Positions 1 through 5,961 are shown, numbered from the stretch's first letter. The stretch is 7,045 nucleotides of DNA from an uncultured Eubacteriales bacterium (GCA_900545455.1 UQZF01000151.1:1-7045), one strand, 5' to 3'. Notes: generated by a model not told the origin, from the sequence alone. A program made the numbers and translations.

Positions 1-89
1 CGAGCACACAGATTGTTTTTTCAACACCTGTGGAACCGCGGGGGATAGACGTTAATTTTAACAATGAAGAATATGATGAGAATGAGTAG
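1..89 (+). CDS. C-terminal end of an unidentified upstream gene (partial)
   Basis: An open frame enters from the left edge with its first complete codon at position 3 and stops at TAG 87-89, giving a 28-residue tail that reads STQIVFSTPVEPRGIDVNF and then an Asn/Glu/Asp-rich end (NNEEYDENE). The other two forward frames stop earlier (48 and 54), and a terminator hairpin begins exactly at this stop codon, which supports this frame as the real end of a gene. The acidic tail suggests a soluble C-terminus. I do not recognise the family, and 28 residues are too few to assign a function. It is separated from maf by a terminator and a new promoter, so it is probably a different transcription unit. 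Confidence 0.55.
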   Translation, partial: STQIVFSTPVEPRGIDVNFNNEEYDENE

Positions 90-118
90 GAGTCATGCGA
101 TGGCTCCTATTTTTATTT
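87..118 (+). terminator. Rho-independent terminator overlapping the upstream stop codon
   Basis: The 8-bp stem is TAGGAGTC (87-94) pairing with GGCTCCTA (102-109), with one G-T wobble, around a 7-nt loop (95-101). It is followed by a T-rich tract at 110-118. The TAG stop codon of the upstream gene is the first three bases of the stem. The T tract runs into the -35 box of the maf promoter (117-122), so termination of one unit and initiation of the next are packed into about 60 bp. Confidence 0.75.
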
Positions 119-145
119 GACGACCTTGGAATGATGCATTATAAT
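117..145 (+). promoter_or_regulatory. Sigma-A promoter of the maf cluster
   Basis: TTGACG (117-122) and TATAAT (140-145) are separated by exactly 17 nt, a near-consensus housekeeping promoter (5/6 and 6/6). Initiation is expected near 152, leaving a leader of about 50 nt before the maf start. It lies directly behind the upstream terminator. No other promoter of this quality was noticed before the end of the foldase gene, so it probably serves the whole maf-HAD-small protein-foldase cluster. Confidence 0.8.
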
Positions 146-202
146 CATGGTGAAAAGGGTAGAGTTACTTTTTGATTCAGATATTTTTGGAGGCAGTATC
201 GG

Positions 203-829
203 ATGAAGACAATTCGGGATATGAATAAGATTATACTGGCATCCGCATCGCCGAGACGCAAGGAACTTTTAAGCCGGATGGGGCTTAAGTTCGAGGTGAT
301 GCCGAGCCATTGCGATGAGGTCATAACGCGGAAGATACCGTGGGAGATTGTTATGGAGCTTTCCTCACAGAAGGCAAGGGAACTTGTATACAAGGCAGCC
401 ATGGATTCAATTTCCGAGGATAAGAACAGCGATGATGAAGGACAGGACATACTTGTCATAGGTGCGGATACCATAGTTGCATACGGAAATGAGATTCTTG
501 GAAAGCCGAAGGACAAGGCTGATGCGGTGAGAATGCTTAAGCTTCTTGAAGGAAAGCAGCACAGTGTGTACACGGGAGTGTCTATGGTCTATCTTAAGGA
601 AGGGATTGCGCAGACGAGAACATTTGTCGAGGAGACGAAGGTTTTTGTTGCACCTATGACCGATGAGCAGATAGATAGGTATGTTGAGACGGGAGAGCCT
701 ATGGACAAAGCGGGTGCGTATGCCATTCAGGGGCTTTTTGCCGAGTATATTGTAAAGATTGAAGGGGACTATAATAATGTTGTGGGACTCCCGATTGGAA
801 GAATAATGAGAGAGTGTATCTTCTCTTAA
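203..829 (+). CDS. maf: Maf family nucleoside triphosphate pyrophosphatase (dTTP/UTP type)
   Basis: Cytosolic house-cleaning enzyme of the Maf/YhdE family, which hydrolyses dTTP, UTP and modified pyrimidine nucleotides to the monophosphate plus pyrophosphate. It has also been linked to septum control in Bacillus. The 208 residues carry the family motifs in order: SASPRR at 14-19 (phosphate binding), VIGADTIV at 86-92 with the presumed catalytic Asp89, LGKPKD at 99-104, KQHSVYTGV at 118-126 and GEPMDKAGAYAIQG at 164-177. The last motif is the form typical of the dTTP/UTP subgroup rather than the 7-methyl-GTP (YceF) subgroup. The protein is slightly longer than the usual 190 or so residues because of an acidic insert around 70-82. 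The start is set by GGAGG (189-193), 9 nt before ATG 203; the alternative ATG at 221 has no such site. It is the first gene of the cluster, 20 nt before the HAD gene. Confidence 0.95.
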   Translation: MKTIRDMNKIILASASPRRKELLSRMGLKFEVMPSHCDEVITRKIPWEIVMELSSQKARELVYKAAMDSISEDKNSDDEGQDILVIGADTIVAYGNEILGKPKDKADAVRMLKLLEGKQHSVYTGVSMVYLKEGIAQTRTFVEETKVFVAPMTDEQIDRYVETGEPMDKAGAYAIQGLFAEYIVKIEGDYNNVVGLPIGRIMRECIFS

Positions 830-849
830 AACTTATCAGGAGTTGAGCT

Positions 850-1641
850 ATGAAAAAGAATAGAATAAAGTTCATTGCAAGTGATTTAGATGGTACGCTT
901 CTGCTTAACGGGGCGCAGAAAGTGTCAGAAGAATTGATTCCGCTTATTAAGAAGCTTAATGACGAGGGAATCATTTTCTGTGCGGCGAGCGGGCGGCAGT
1001 ATCCTAATCTCAGAAGACTGTTCGGAGAAGTGGCGGATGAGCTTATGTACATCTGTGAGAATGGTTCGGTCATAATATATAAGGATAAGGTTATAGACAA
1101 GACCCCGATGGATGTTGAACTCGGGCGTGAGATAATACGTGCAATCACAGGTGTCAGTCAATGTGAAGTGCTGGTGTCAGGTGAGAGAACATCGTATCTT
1201 AAACCAAAGACGGAAAGTTATCTTGTGAGAATGAGGGATATTGTGAGAAATGATATATGCCTTGTGGATGACCTTGAGCATATTGGCGAGGACTATGTGA
1301 AGATTTCCGTGTATGACCCTACGGGAATTGATAATACAAGGGATTATTTTCTGAGTGCCTTTGAAGGGAGAGCGCAGTCGTGCGTGTCGGGAAAGCAGTG
1401 GCTTGATTATACGGCACAGGGGGTAAACAAGGGCAGTGCGATAAAGACGATACAGAGGCTTATGGGATTTAATGTTGATGAGTGTATCGCATTCGGCGAT
1501 AATTTTAATGATATTGAGATGTTTCAGAGCGTGGGATACCCTGTTGCCATGAGACAGGCAGTGGATGAGGTTAAGGCTCATGCGGAATATGAGACGGACA
1601 GAGTTGAGAGCAGCCTTAGGAAGCTGATTGAAAATTTATAG
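850..1641 (+). CDS. Cof-type HAD-IIB family phosphatase
   Basis: Predicted cytosolic magnesium-dependent phosphatase of the haloacid dehalogenase superfamily, Cof/YidA-like subgroup, whose members act on sugar phosphates, FMN or other small phosphoesters. All four HAD motifs are present in 263 residues: DLDGT at 12-16 (nucleophile Asp12, acid/base Asp14), AASGRQ near 45-50 (motif II Ser), Lys194 in VNKGSAI (motif III), and GDNFND at 216-221 (motif IV metal-binding acids). The roughly 140 residues between motifs II and III form the C2 cap that decides substrate, so the actual substrate cannot be read from this sequence. The length is normal for the group. AGGAG (838-842) sits 7 nt before the ATG. 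It lies 20 nt after maf and 14 nt before the small gene, consistent with one operon. Confidence 0.92.
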   Translation: MKKNRIKFIASDLDGTLLLNGAQKVSEELIPLIKKLNDEGIIFCAASGRQYPNLRRLFGEVADELMYICENGSVIIYKDKVIDKTPMDVELGREIIRAITGVSQCEVLVSGERTSYLKPKTESYLVRMRDIVRNDICLVDDLEHIGEDYVKISVYDPTGIDNTRDYFLSAFEGRAQSCVSGKQWLDYTAQGVNKGSAIKTIQRLMGFNVDECIAFGDNFNDIEMFQSVGYPVAMRQAVDEVKAHAEYETDRVESSLRKLIENL

Positions 1642-1655
1642 ACGGAGGAATAATT

Positions 1656-1913
1656 ATGAACGAGATTGATGAGATGTGTGCAGAGGTATTTTTGAGAGAG
1701 CAGGGAAAACTTTTTGATGAACCGGTGGCAGAGACTGAGGAGGAGGCAATAGAGTTTCTTGAGGATTGTTTTGCGCAGGTGTTTAATTCGGAGAAAGAGC
1801 TTCGCGCATATTGGAGAGAAGAGGGAATTGATGATGAGGAGATGGAGAATGCTTCGGAGGCACTTGAAGTATTCGTTCTGCCGGATGGAAGATATCTCTA
1901 TGTTGAAGCGTAG
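1656..1913 (+). CDS. Small acidic protein of unknown function
   Basis: An 85-residue, strongly acidic soluble protein that I cannot assign to a named family. Visible features are an N-terminal segment with FLREQGKLFDEPVAET, a probable acidic helix (EEEAIEFLEDCFAQVF), a second acidic stretch (GIDDEEMENASEA), and a short hydrophobic C-terminal end (VFVLPDGRYLYVEA) that looks like a beta hairpin. There is no signal peptide or membrane segment, and a single Cys lies in the FLEDCF stretch apart from one near the N-terminus. The gene is credible: GGAGG (1644-1648) is 7 nt before the ATG, and it sits 14 nt after the HAD gene inside a compact cluster. Its last 14 nt overlap the foldase start, suggesting translational coupling. 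The function could lie with either neighbour; there is no direct evidence for either. Confidence 0.8.
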   Translation: MNEIDEMCAEVFLREQGKLFDEPVAETEEEAIEFLEDCFAQVFNSEKELRAYWREEGIDDEEMENASEALEVFVLPDGRYLYVEA

Positions 1914-2868
1914 TGCATTGAGACGACTTGCCGTAATCCCGATTTTGATGGCGGCAGTCATGATGACGGGCTGCAAGCTTGACGGCAAAAGCGTGACTAT
2001 CAACAAATACACATTTGAATTTATAACAGGTTCTCATGAGGACTCAGTGATAAGAGGTGGGGATTTCAGCCTCACGGAAGGACAGATGTGGCTGCTACTG
2101 TCCGGAGTCAGGGACGGATATGAGGCGGCGCTCACATCAAGTATATGGGATATGCAGCTTGATGACGTGTCATTTGGCGAATATGTGGATGATACGGTTC
2201 TTGATATGGCTGTGAGACTGATGATTGTGAATATGCTTGCAGCAGACAAGCACATTGAGCTTTCGGATTCCGAGATTGCCGACAGTGTGAAAAGTGCGGA
2301 TATTTTTTATGATGAGCACGAGCCGGAGCTTGATTATGTGAGCAGGGATGAAGTTGAGGCTTTGTTTGAAATGATGAGGCTTTCCGATAAGGTATACAAT
2401 GAACTCGGAAAGAATGTAGACACCGATATAAGCATGGATGAAGCGCGCGTAATAAGAATACAGTATATATATTCTAAAGATTCCATGAAGAAGCTTCAGG
2501 ATGCTCTTACAGAGTACGAAGGCGGAGCCGCCTTTCCTTCGCTTGCTGCAAAGTACAGCGACAGCGTAGAGTATACTGCGGAGATTGGCCGAGGCGAGAT
2601 GGAGAAGAATTTTGAGGATACGGCATTCAATCTGGATGAGGGACAGATAAGCAATGTGATAAGCTGTAATAACGGTTTTTATCTGATATTCTGTGTCAAT
2701 GATAATGTCGAGGATAAGATTGACAGCCAGAAGGAGAGAATTATACAGAAGCGTCAGAAAGAGCGGTTTGAGAATTTCTTTAATGATTTTTCAAAAAATG
2801 TTGTATTGTCATTTGACAAAAAAGCCTGGGACAGGATTACGTCACAGGTTAAACAGAACGGACAGTAA
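1900..2868 (+). CDS. Parvulin-like (PrsA/SurA-type) foldase lipoprotein
   Basis: Predicted membrane-anchored extracytoplasmic foldase, 322 residues. The N-terminus (KRSALRR, then a hydrophobic stretch ending MTGC) is a lipoprotein signal peptide with the modified Cys at about residue 25. Residues 45-180 form a helical SurA/PrsA-like chaperone region, and about 182-265 is a parvulin (PpiC-type) prolyl isomerase domain with AAFPSLAAKYSDS, GRGEMEKNFEDTAF and LDEGQISNVIS. PrsA-class proteins help exported proteins fold after translocation. The two histidines usual in active parvulins are absent: the first core strand reads RIQYIYS (Q188, Y189) and the usual GYHI reads GFYL (Y261), so isomerase activity is doubtful. 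I chose ATG 1900 because it gives a proper basic n-region. The frame is open upstream to 1759, but that would bury the signal peptide behind 47 residues encoded within the small gene. The start overlaps the small gene by 14 nt with only a weak GGAAGA upstream, fitting translational coupling. Confidence 0.85.
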   Translation: MLKRSALRRLAVIPILMAAVMMTGCKLDGKSVTINKYTFEFITGSHEDSVIRGGDFSLTEGQMWLLLSGVRDGYEAALTSSIWDMQLDDVSFGEYVDDTVLDMAVRLMIVNMLAADKHIELSDSEIADSVKSADIFYDEHEPELDYVSRDEVEALFEMMRLSDKVYNELGKNVDTDISMDEARVIRIQYIYSKDSMKKLQDALTEYEGGAAFPSLAAKYSDSVEYTAEIGRGEMEKNFEDTAFNLDEGQISNVISCNNGFYLIFCVNDNVEDKIDSQKERIIQKRQKERFENFFNDFSKNVVLSFDKKAWDRITSQVKQNGQ

Positions 2869-2874
2869 ATAAAA

Positions 2875-2911
2875 TACCGGAATGTGTGATTTTCAATCAT
2901 ACATTCCGGTA
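2875..2911. terminator. Hairpin terminator shared by convergent foldase and lepB genes
   Basis: A 17-bp stem (2875-2891 with 2895-2911, one G-T wobble) closes a 3-nt TTC loop, six bases after the foldase stop codon and 14 bases before the end of lepB. On the minus strand the hairpin is followed by TTTTATTT, a good termination tract for lepB. On the plus strand the following CTTATTT is weaker but usable. It probably works in both directions. Confidence 0.85.
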
Positions 2912-2925
2912 CTTATTTCAGAATC

Positions 2926-3666
2926 TTATTTTATCCAGTGTATTGTCGGGAAATAACAAAACATGGCTTTGGCAATTATTTTGTCCTTGCTGACAAATGT
3001 ATTGTTCCAGAAACGCGAATCCCATGAAGAGTTGCGGTTATCACCCATCATAAAGTAGCAGCCTTCAGGTACGGTGAACGGTCCGCTTACACCGGATGTC
3101 TCGACTGTAAGGTAATCACTTTCGTCGATAGGCTGACCGTCAATATATACTGTTCCGTGTTCAATATACACTGTCTCGCCTGGAAGACCGATAATACGCT
3201 TGATGTATTTCTGCGTCTCGTCATCAGGGTAGTAAAATACCACAACGTCACCACGCTTAGGGTCGGAGTTGATGTAGGCAAGCCGGTTGCCGATTATTCT
3301 GTTGCCCTCGGTTATCGTGGGTATCATAGAACCTGATGGAATTCTTGCATTTACAATGAGGTATCGGTTGGTGAGCGTCGCCAGGATGAAAGCAGCAGCT
3401 ATGATTGTTATATAGCTTACAATCTCGCGGATTATTTTACCGCGGCGTGACTTCTTGACAGGCATGACATCTTCCTCGTCGGTTTCATCTGTGGCGGTAT
3501 CTTCTACAGATGTGTCATCATTTTCTGACAGGGAGGCATCCATAAAAATATCATCGTCTTCAGGGGAAACGCTTTTGGTGTCGTTGTCCATGTGCTTTTG
3601 TGTTGTCGTTGTACTGTCAGCCGGATTGTCTAAATCAATGTATATATATTCTAAATCTTTGTTCAT
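2926..3666 (-). CDS. lepB: Signal peptidase I with long acidic cytoplasmic N-terminus
   Basis: Type I signal peptidase (S26 family), an inner-membrane Ser/Lys protease that removes signal peptides from exported proteins. The 246 residues comprise an acidic, Ser/Thr/Asp/Glu-rich cytoplasmic region (1-68), a basic stretch KKSRRGK (71-77), one membrane helix (about 82-100), then the catalytic domain. Box B is IPSGSMIPT with nucleophile Ser113, box D is YIKRIIGLPGE with the general-base Lys156, and box E is GDNRNSSWDSR (208-218). The single helix is the Gram-positive plan, but those enzymes are usually near 180 residues; the excess is the N-terminal extension. AAAAGGA (3675-3681 on the minus strand) is 8 nt before the ATG and supports the full-length start. 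An internal ATG at Met68 (3463-3465) also has GAGGA 7 nt upstream and would give a 179-residue enzyme of normal size. It is convergent with the foldase gene and divergent from htpG. Confidence 0.95.
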   Translation of the reverse strand: MNKDLEYIYIDLDNPADSTTTTQKHMDNDTKSVSPEDDDIFMDASLSENDDTSVEDTATDETDEEDVMPVKKSRRGKIIREIVSYITIIAAAFILATLTNRYLIVNARIPSGSMIPTITEGNRIIGNRLAYINSDPKRGDVVVFYYPDDETQKYIKRIIGLPGETVYIEHGTVYIDGQPIDESDYLTVETSGVSGPFTVPEGCYFMMGDNRNSSWDSRFWNNTFVSKDKIIAKAMFCYFPTIHWIK

Positions 3667-3695
3667 ATTATTAATCCTTTTAGTTGAATAGTTTC

Positions 3696-3724
3696 ATTAT
3701 AAAACAAAATTATGGTTTCAACAA
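3696..3724 (-). promoter_or_regulatory. Probable sigma-A promoter of lepB
   Basis: On the minus strand TTGTTG (3724-3719) and TATAAT (3701-3696) are separated by 17 nt. The -10 box is perfect and the -35 box is only 3/6. Initiation would fall near 3690, about 25 nt before the lepB start codon and just upstream of its AAAAGGA site. A short inverted repeat, TTTCAAC (3716-3722) and GTTGAAA (3734-3740), overlaps the -35 box. Confidence 0.6.
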
Positions 3725-3763
3725 GTTAATATGGTTGAAAAATATAAAAAAAGTATAAAATTA

Positions 3764-3790
3764 TTAGCAGTCTTATTAAATGAGTGCTAA
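3764..3790 (+). promoter_or_regulatory. CIRCE operator (HrcA site) upstream of htpG promoter
   Basis: TTAGCAGTC (3764-3772), a 9-nt spacer, then GAGTGCTAA (3782-3790). This matches the CIRCE consensus TTAGCACTC-N9-GAGTGCTAA with a single mismatch in the left arm and the exact spacing. HrcA binds CIRCE and represses heat-shock genes. The site ends 5 nt before the -35 box of the htpG promoter, a position from which a bound repressor could block polymerase. Confidence 0.9.
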
Positions 3791-3795
3791 AAGTG

Positions 3796-3824
3796 TTGAC
3801 ATTTGCAGAATCAGGTATTACTAT
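3796..3824 (+). promoter_or_regulatory. Sigma-A promoter of htpG
   Basis: TTGACA (3796-3801, perfect) and TACTAT (3819-3824, 4/6) are 17 nt apart. Initiation is expected near 3831, inside the second, degenerate CIRCE copy. AT-rich DNA with A tracts lies 5' of the first operator (3740-3763). Confidence 0.75.
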
Positions 3825-3851
3825 ATAGCTGTTGCATCGTTAGAGTGCTAA
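3825..3851 (+). promoter_or_regulatory. Second, degenerate CIRCE-like operator over the htpG transcription start
   Basis: GAGTGCTAA (3843-3851) is a perfect right arm. At the exact N9 spacing its left partner ATAGCTGTT (3825-3833) matches 5 of 9 consensus positions. The element begins on the base after the -10 box and covers the expected start of transcription. The perfect half-site and correct spacing argue against chance, but the weak left arm leaves binding uncertain. Confidence 0.6.
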
Positions 3852-3883
3852 ACAGATGCGCAGAAGAAGATTTTTAAGTACAC

Positions 3884-3888
3884 GGAGG
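3884..3888 (+). promoter_or_regulatory. Ribosome binding site deciding the htpG start
   Basis: GGAGG lies 2 nt from the first in-frame ATG (3891) but 8 nt from the second (3897). Eight is in the normal range and two is too close, so translation should begin at 3897 with MANTHGNL. Confidence 0.8.
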
Positions 3889-3896
3889 TTATGACA

Positions 3897-5900
3897 ATGG
3901 CAAATACACATGGTAATTTATCAATTAACAGTGACAATATTTTTCCTATAATTAAGAAGTGGTTATATTCCGACCACGACATTTTCTACAGAGAGCTTAT
4001 TTCCAATGGCTGTGATGCTATAACCAAGCTCAAGAAGCTTGAGCTCATGGGTGAGTACACCGCACCTGAAGACAACAAGTATCAGGTTAAGGTTATCGTG
4101 AGCGCGAAGGATAAGACAATCAAGTTCATCGATAACGGTCTCGGTATGACAGCGGACGAGGTCAATGAGTACATCTGTCAGATAGCATTCTCAGGTGCTG
4201 AGGCATTCCTTGAAAAGTACAAGGATAAGGCGAACGAGGATCAGATTATCGGTCATTTCGGACTTGGTTTTTACTCGGCATTCATGGTTGCGGACAGAGT
4301 TACGATAGATACACTCTCATATCAGGAGGGTGCTAAGCCTGTTCACTGGGAGTGCGACGGCGGCACCGAGTACGATATGGAGGAGGGAACGAGAACAACA
4401 AGAGGTACGGAGATTACTCTCTATCTTTCGGAGGAGTGCAATGAGTTCGCCAATGAGTACCGTGCAAAGGAAGTAATTGAGAAGTACTGTTCCTTCATGC
4501 CTGTTGAGATTTATGTTGAGAACGCAGATGCGGGTGAGCAGTACCAGACAATCAACGAGGATGAGCTTCTTGACACCGATAAGGTGATTGAGACAATCGT
4601 CGAGGAGGCTAAGACCGAGGAGATTGAGAAGGAGGACGGAACCAAGGAGACGGTTGAGACTGTTCCTGCTTCTAAGAAACTTAAGATTGTGAAGAGACCT
4701 GTTCCGATTAATGACACGACACCTCTCTGGACAAAGCATCCTAACGAGTGTACCGAGGAGCAGTACAAGGAGTTCTACCGCAAGGTGTTTAAGGACTACA
4801 AGGAGCCTCTCTTCTGGATTCACCTCAACATGGATTATCCGTTCAACTTAAAGGGTATCTTATACTTCCCTAAGTTAAATACCGAGTACGATACAATAGA
4901 GGGAACAATCAAGCTTTACAACAATCAGGTATTCATTGCGGATAATATCAAGGAGGTTATCCCTGAGTTCCTCATGCTCTTAAAGGGTGTTATCGATTGT
5001 CCTGACCTTCCTCTCAACGTATCGAGAAGTGCTCTTCAGAACGATGGATTCGTCAAGAAGATTTCCGATTACATCACAAAGAAGGTTGCCGACAAGTTAA
5101 GCGGAATGTGCAAGACCGAGAAGGAGAGCTACGAGAAGTACTGGGATGACATAAATCCGTTCATCAAGTACGGCTGCATCAAGGACGACAAGTTCTTCGA
5201 GAAAATGAAGGATTATATTCTCTTTAAGAACCTTGACGGCAAGTATCTCACACTTCCTGAGTGCCTTGAGGAGAACAAGGAGAAGCATGAGAACACCGTA
5301 TTCTATGTAAAGAACGAGACAGAGCAGGGACAGTATATAAAGATGTTCAAGGAAGCAGGCATGGATGCCGTAATCCTCACACACAATATTGACTCCGCAT
5401 TTATCAACCATCTCGAGCAGAAGAACGAGGGCGTCAAGTTCCTTAGCATCGACTCTGACCTTACGGAGACCTTCAAGGAGGAGCAGACAGAGGACGAGGC
5501 AAAGGAGCTCAAGGAGAAGGAGGACAAGCTCTCCGAGGTATTTAAGAAGGCTCTTAACAACGACAAGCTCGTGGTTAAGCTTGAGAAGCTTAAAAATGAG
5601 TCCATTGCATCGATGATTACCGTATCCGAGGATTCTAAGCGTATGCAGGAAATGATGAAGATGTACGGCATGTACGGTATGGATCCTTCAATGTTCGGTC
5701 AGGAGGGACAGACGCTTGTGCTCAATGCAAAGCATCCTCTTGTTCAGTACGTTGAGGCTAACCCGGACGGCGAGAACACATCACTCTTCTGTGAGCAGCT
5801 TTATGACCTTGCAGAACTCGCGCATGCACCGTTGAAGCCTGAGAGAATGAGTGCATTCATTGAGAGAAGCAACAAGCTCATGGAGATTATCGCGAAATAA
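3897..5900 (+). CDS. htpG: Molecular chaperone HtpG (bacterial Hsp90)
   Basis: Cytosolic ATP-dependent homodimeric chaperone of the Hsp90 family, 667 residues from the start chosen by its ribosome binding site. The N-terminal GHKL ATPase domain has Glu33 and Asn37 in ELISNGCDA, the DNGLGM lid motif at 79-84 and the glycine-rich GHFGLGFYSAF from 119. The middle domain runs from about 275 (PLWTKHP) and contains DLPLNVSR with the conserved Arg377. The C-terminal dimerisation region ends in a Met-rich patch (MMKMYGMYGMDPSMF) and a final helix. Compared from memory with the 624-residue E. coli protein, the extra length sits in one place: residues 206-275 between the N and middle domains, including a Glu/Lys-rich stretch (about 232-256). 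Codon choice is strongly biased (AAG and GAG dominate), as expected for a highly expressed gene. Two CIRCE-like sites around its promoter indicate HrcA control. It is probably monocistronic, with a strong terminator behind it. Confidence 0.97.
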   Translation: MANTHGNLSINSDNIFPIIKKWLYSDHDIFYRELISNGCDAITKLKKLELMGEYTAPEDNKYQVKVIVSAKDKTIKFIDNGLGMTADEVNEYICQIAFSGAEAFLEKYKDKANEDQIIGHFGLGFYSAFMVADRVTIDTLSYQEGAKPVHWECDGGTEYDMEEGTRTTRGTEITLYLSEECNEFANEYRAKEVIEKYCSFMPVEIYVENADAGEQYQTINEDELLDTDKVIETIVEEAKTEEIEKEDGTKETVETVPASKKLKIVKRPVPINDTTPLWTKHPNECTEEQYKEFYRKVFKDYKEPLFWIHLNMDYPFNLKGILYFPKLNTEYDTIEGTIKLYNNQVFIADNIKEVIPEFLMLLKGVIDCPDLPLNVSRSALQNDGFVKKISDYITKKVADKLSGMCKTEKESYEKYWDDINPFIKYGCIKDDKFFEKMKDYILFKNLDGKYLTLPECLEENKEKHENTVFYVKNETEQGQYIKMFKEAGMDAVILTHNIDSAFINHLEQKNEGVKFLSIDSDLTETFKEEQTEDEAKELKEKEDKLSEVFKKALNNDKLVVKLEKLKNESIASMITVSEDSKRMQEMMKMYGMYGMDPSMFGQEGQTLVLNAKHPLVQYVEANPDGENTSLFCEQLYDLAELAHAPLKPERMSAFIERSNKLMEIIAK

Positions 5901-5932
5901 TAATTTTGCATTATAAATCTTTTGTCATTGTA

Positions 5933-5961
5933 TTGACATGATAAAAAAGATGTACTATCAT
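5933..5961 (+). promoter_or_regulatory. Sigma-A promoter of the ABC exporter gene, nested in the htpG terminator
   Basis: TTGACA (5933-5938, perfect) and TATCAT (5956-5961, 5/6) are separated by 17 nt. The spacer and -10 box lie almost entirely in the left arm of the htpG terminator hairpin. Initiation is expected near 5967-5969, inside the hairpin loop, so the new transcript would contain only the right arm and could not form the terminator. A short TGTCA-N6-TGACA inverted repeat (5923-5938) overlaps the -35 box and might be an operator, but it is too short to press. Confidence 0.7.

Noticed and set aside
699..1148. Minus-strand open frame spanning the maf-HAD junction
   Set aside because: It crosses two well-supported plus-strand genes, has no recognisable motif, and shows no promoter or ribosome site on that strand.
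1759..1899. Upstream in-frame extension of the foldase gene (47 extra codons, Arg-rich)
   Set aside because: It lies wholly inside the small acidic gene in another frame, would place the lipoprotein signal peptide internally, and has an Arg-heavy composition typical of an off-frame reading of acidic codons.
3455..3691. Ser/Val-rich open frame on the plus strand over the lepB N-terminus
   Set aside because: It is antisense to the acidic Ser/Thr/Asp tail of lepB, whose complement naturally yields Ser/Val codons, and it runs through the lepB promoter region. No family likeness.
3852..3883. Possible riboswitch or structured leader before htpG
   Set aside because: The leader is short (about 60 nt from the predicted start), and apart from the CIRCE-like repeat I see no stable hairpin or known leader motif.
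3891..3896. First ATG as the htpG start
   Set aside because: GGAGG would be only 2 nt away. The ATG six bases later has an 8-nt spacing and gives the usual HtpG N-terminus.
4317..4823. Leucine-rich 168-codon open frame antisense to htpG
   Set aside because: It is the complement of highly biased htpG codons (GAG/AAG read backwards give Leu-rich sequence). There is no ribosome site or recognisable domain, and htpG conservation explains the stretch.
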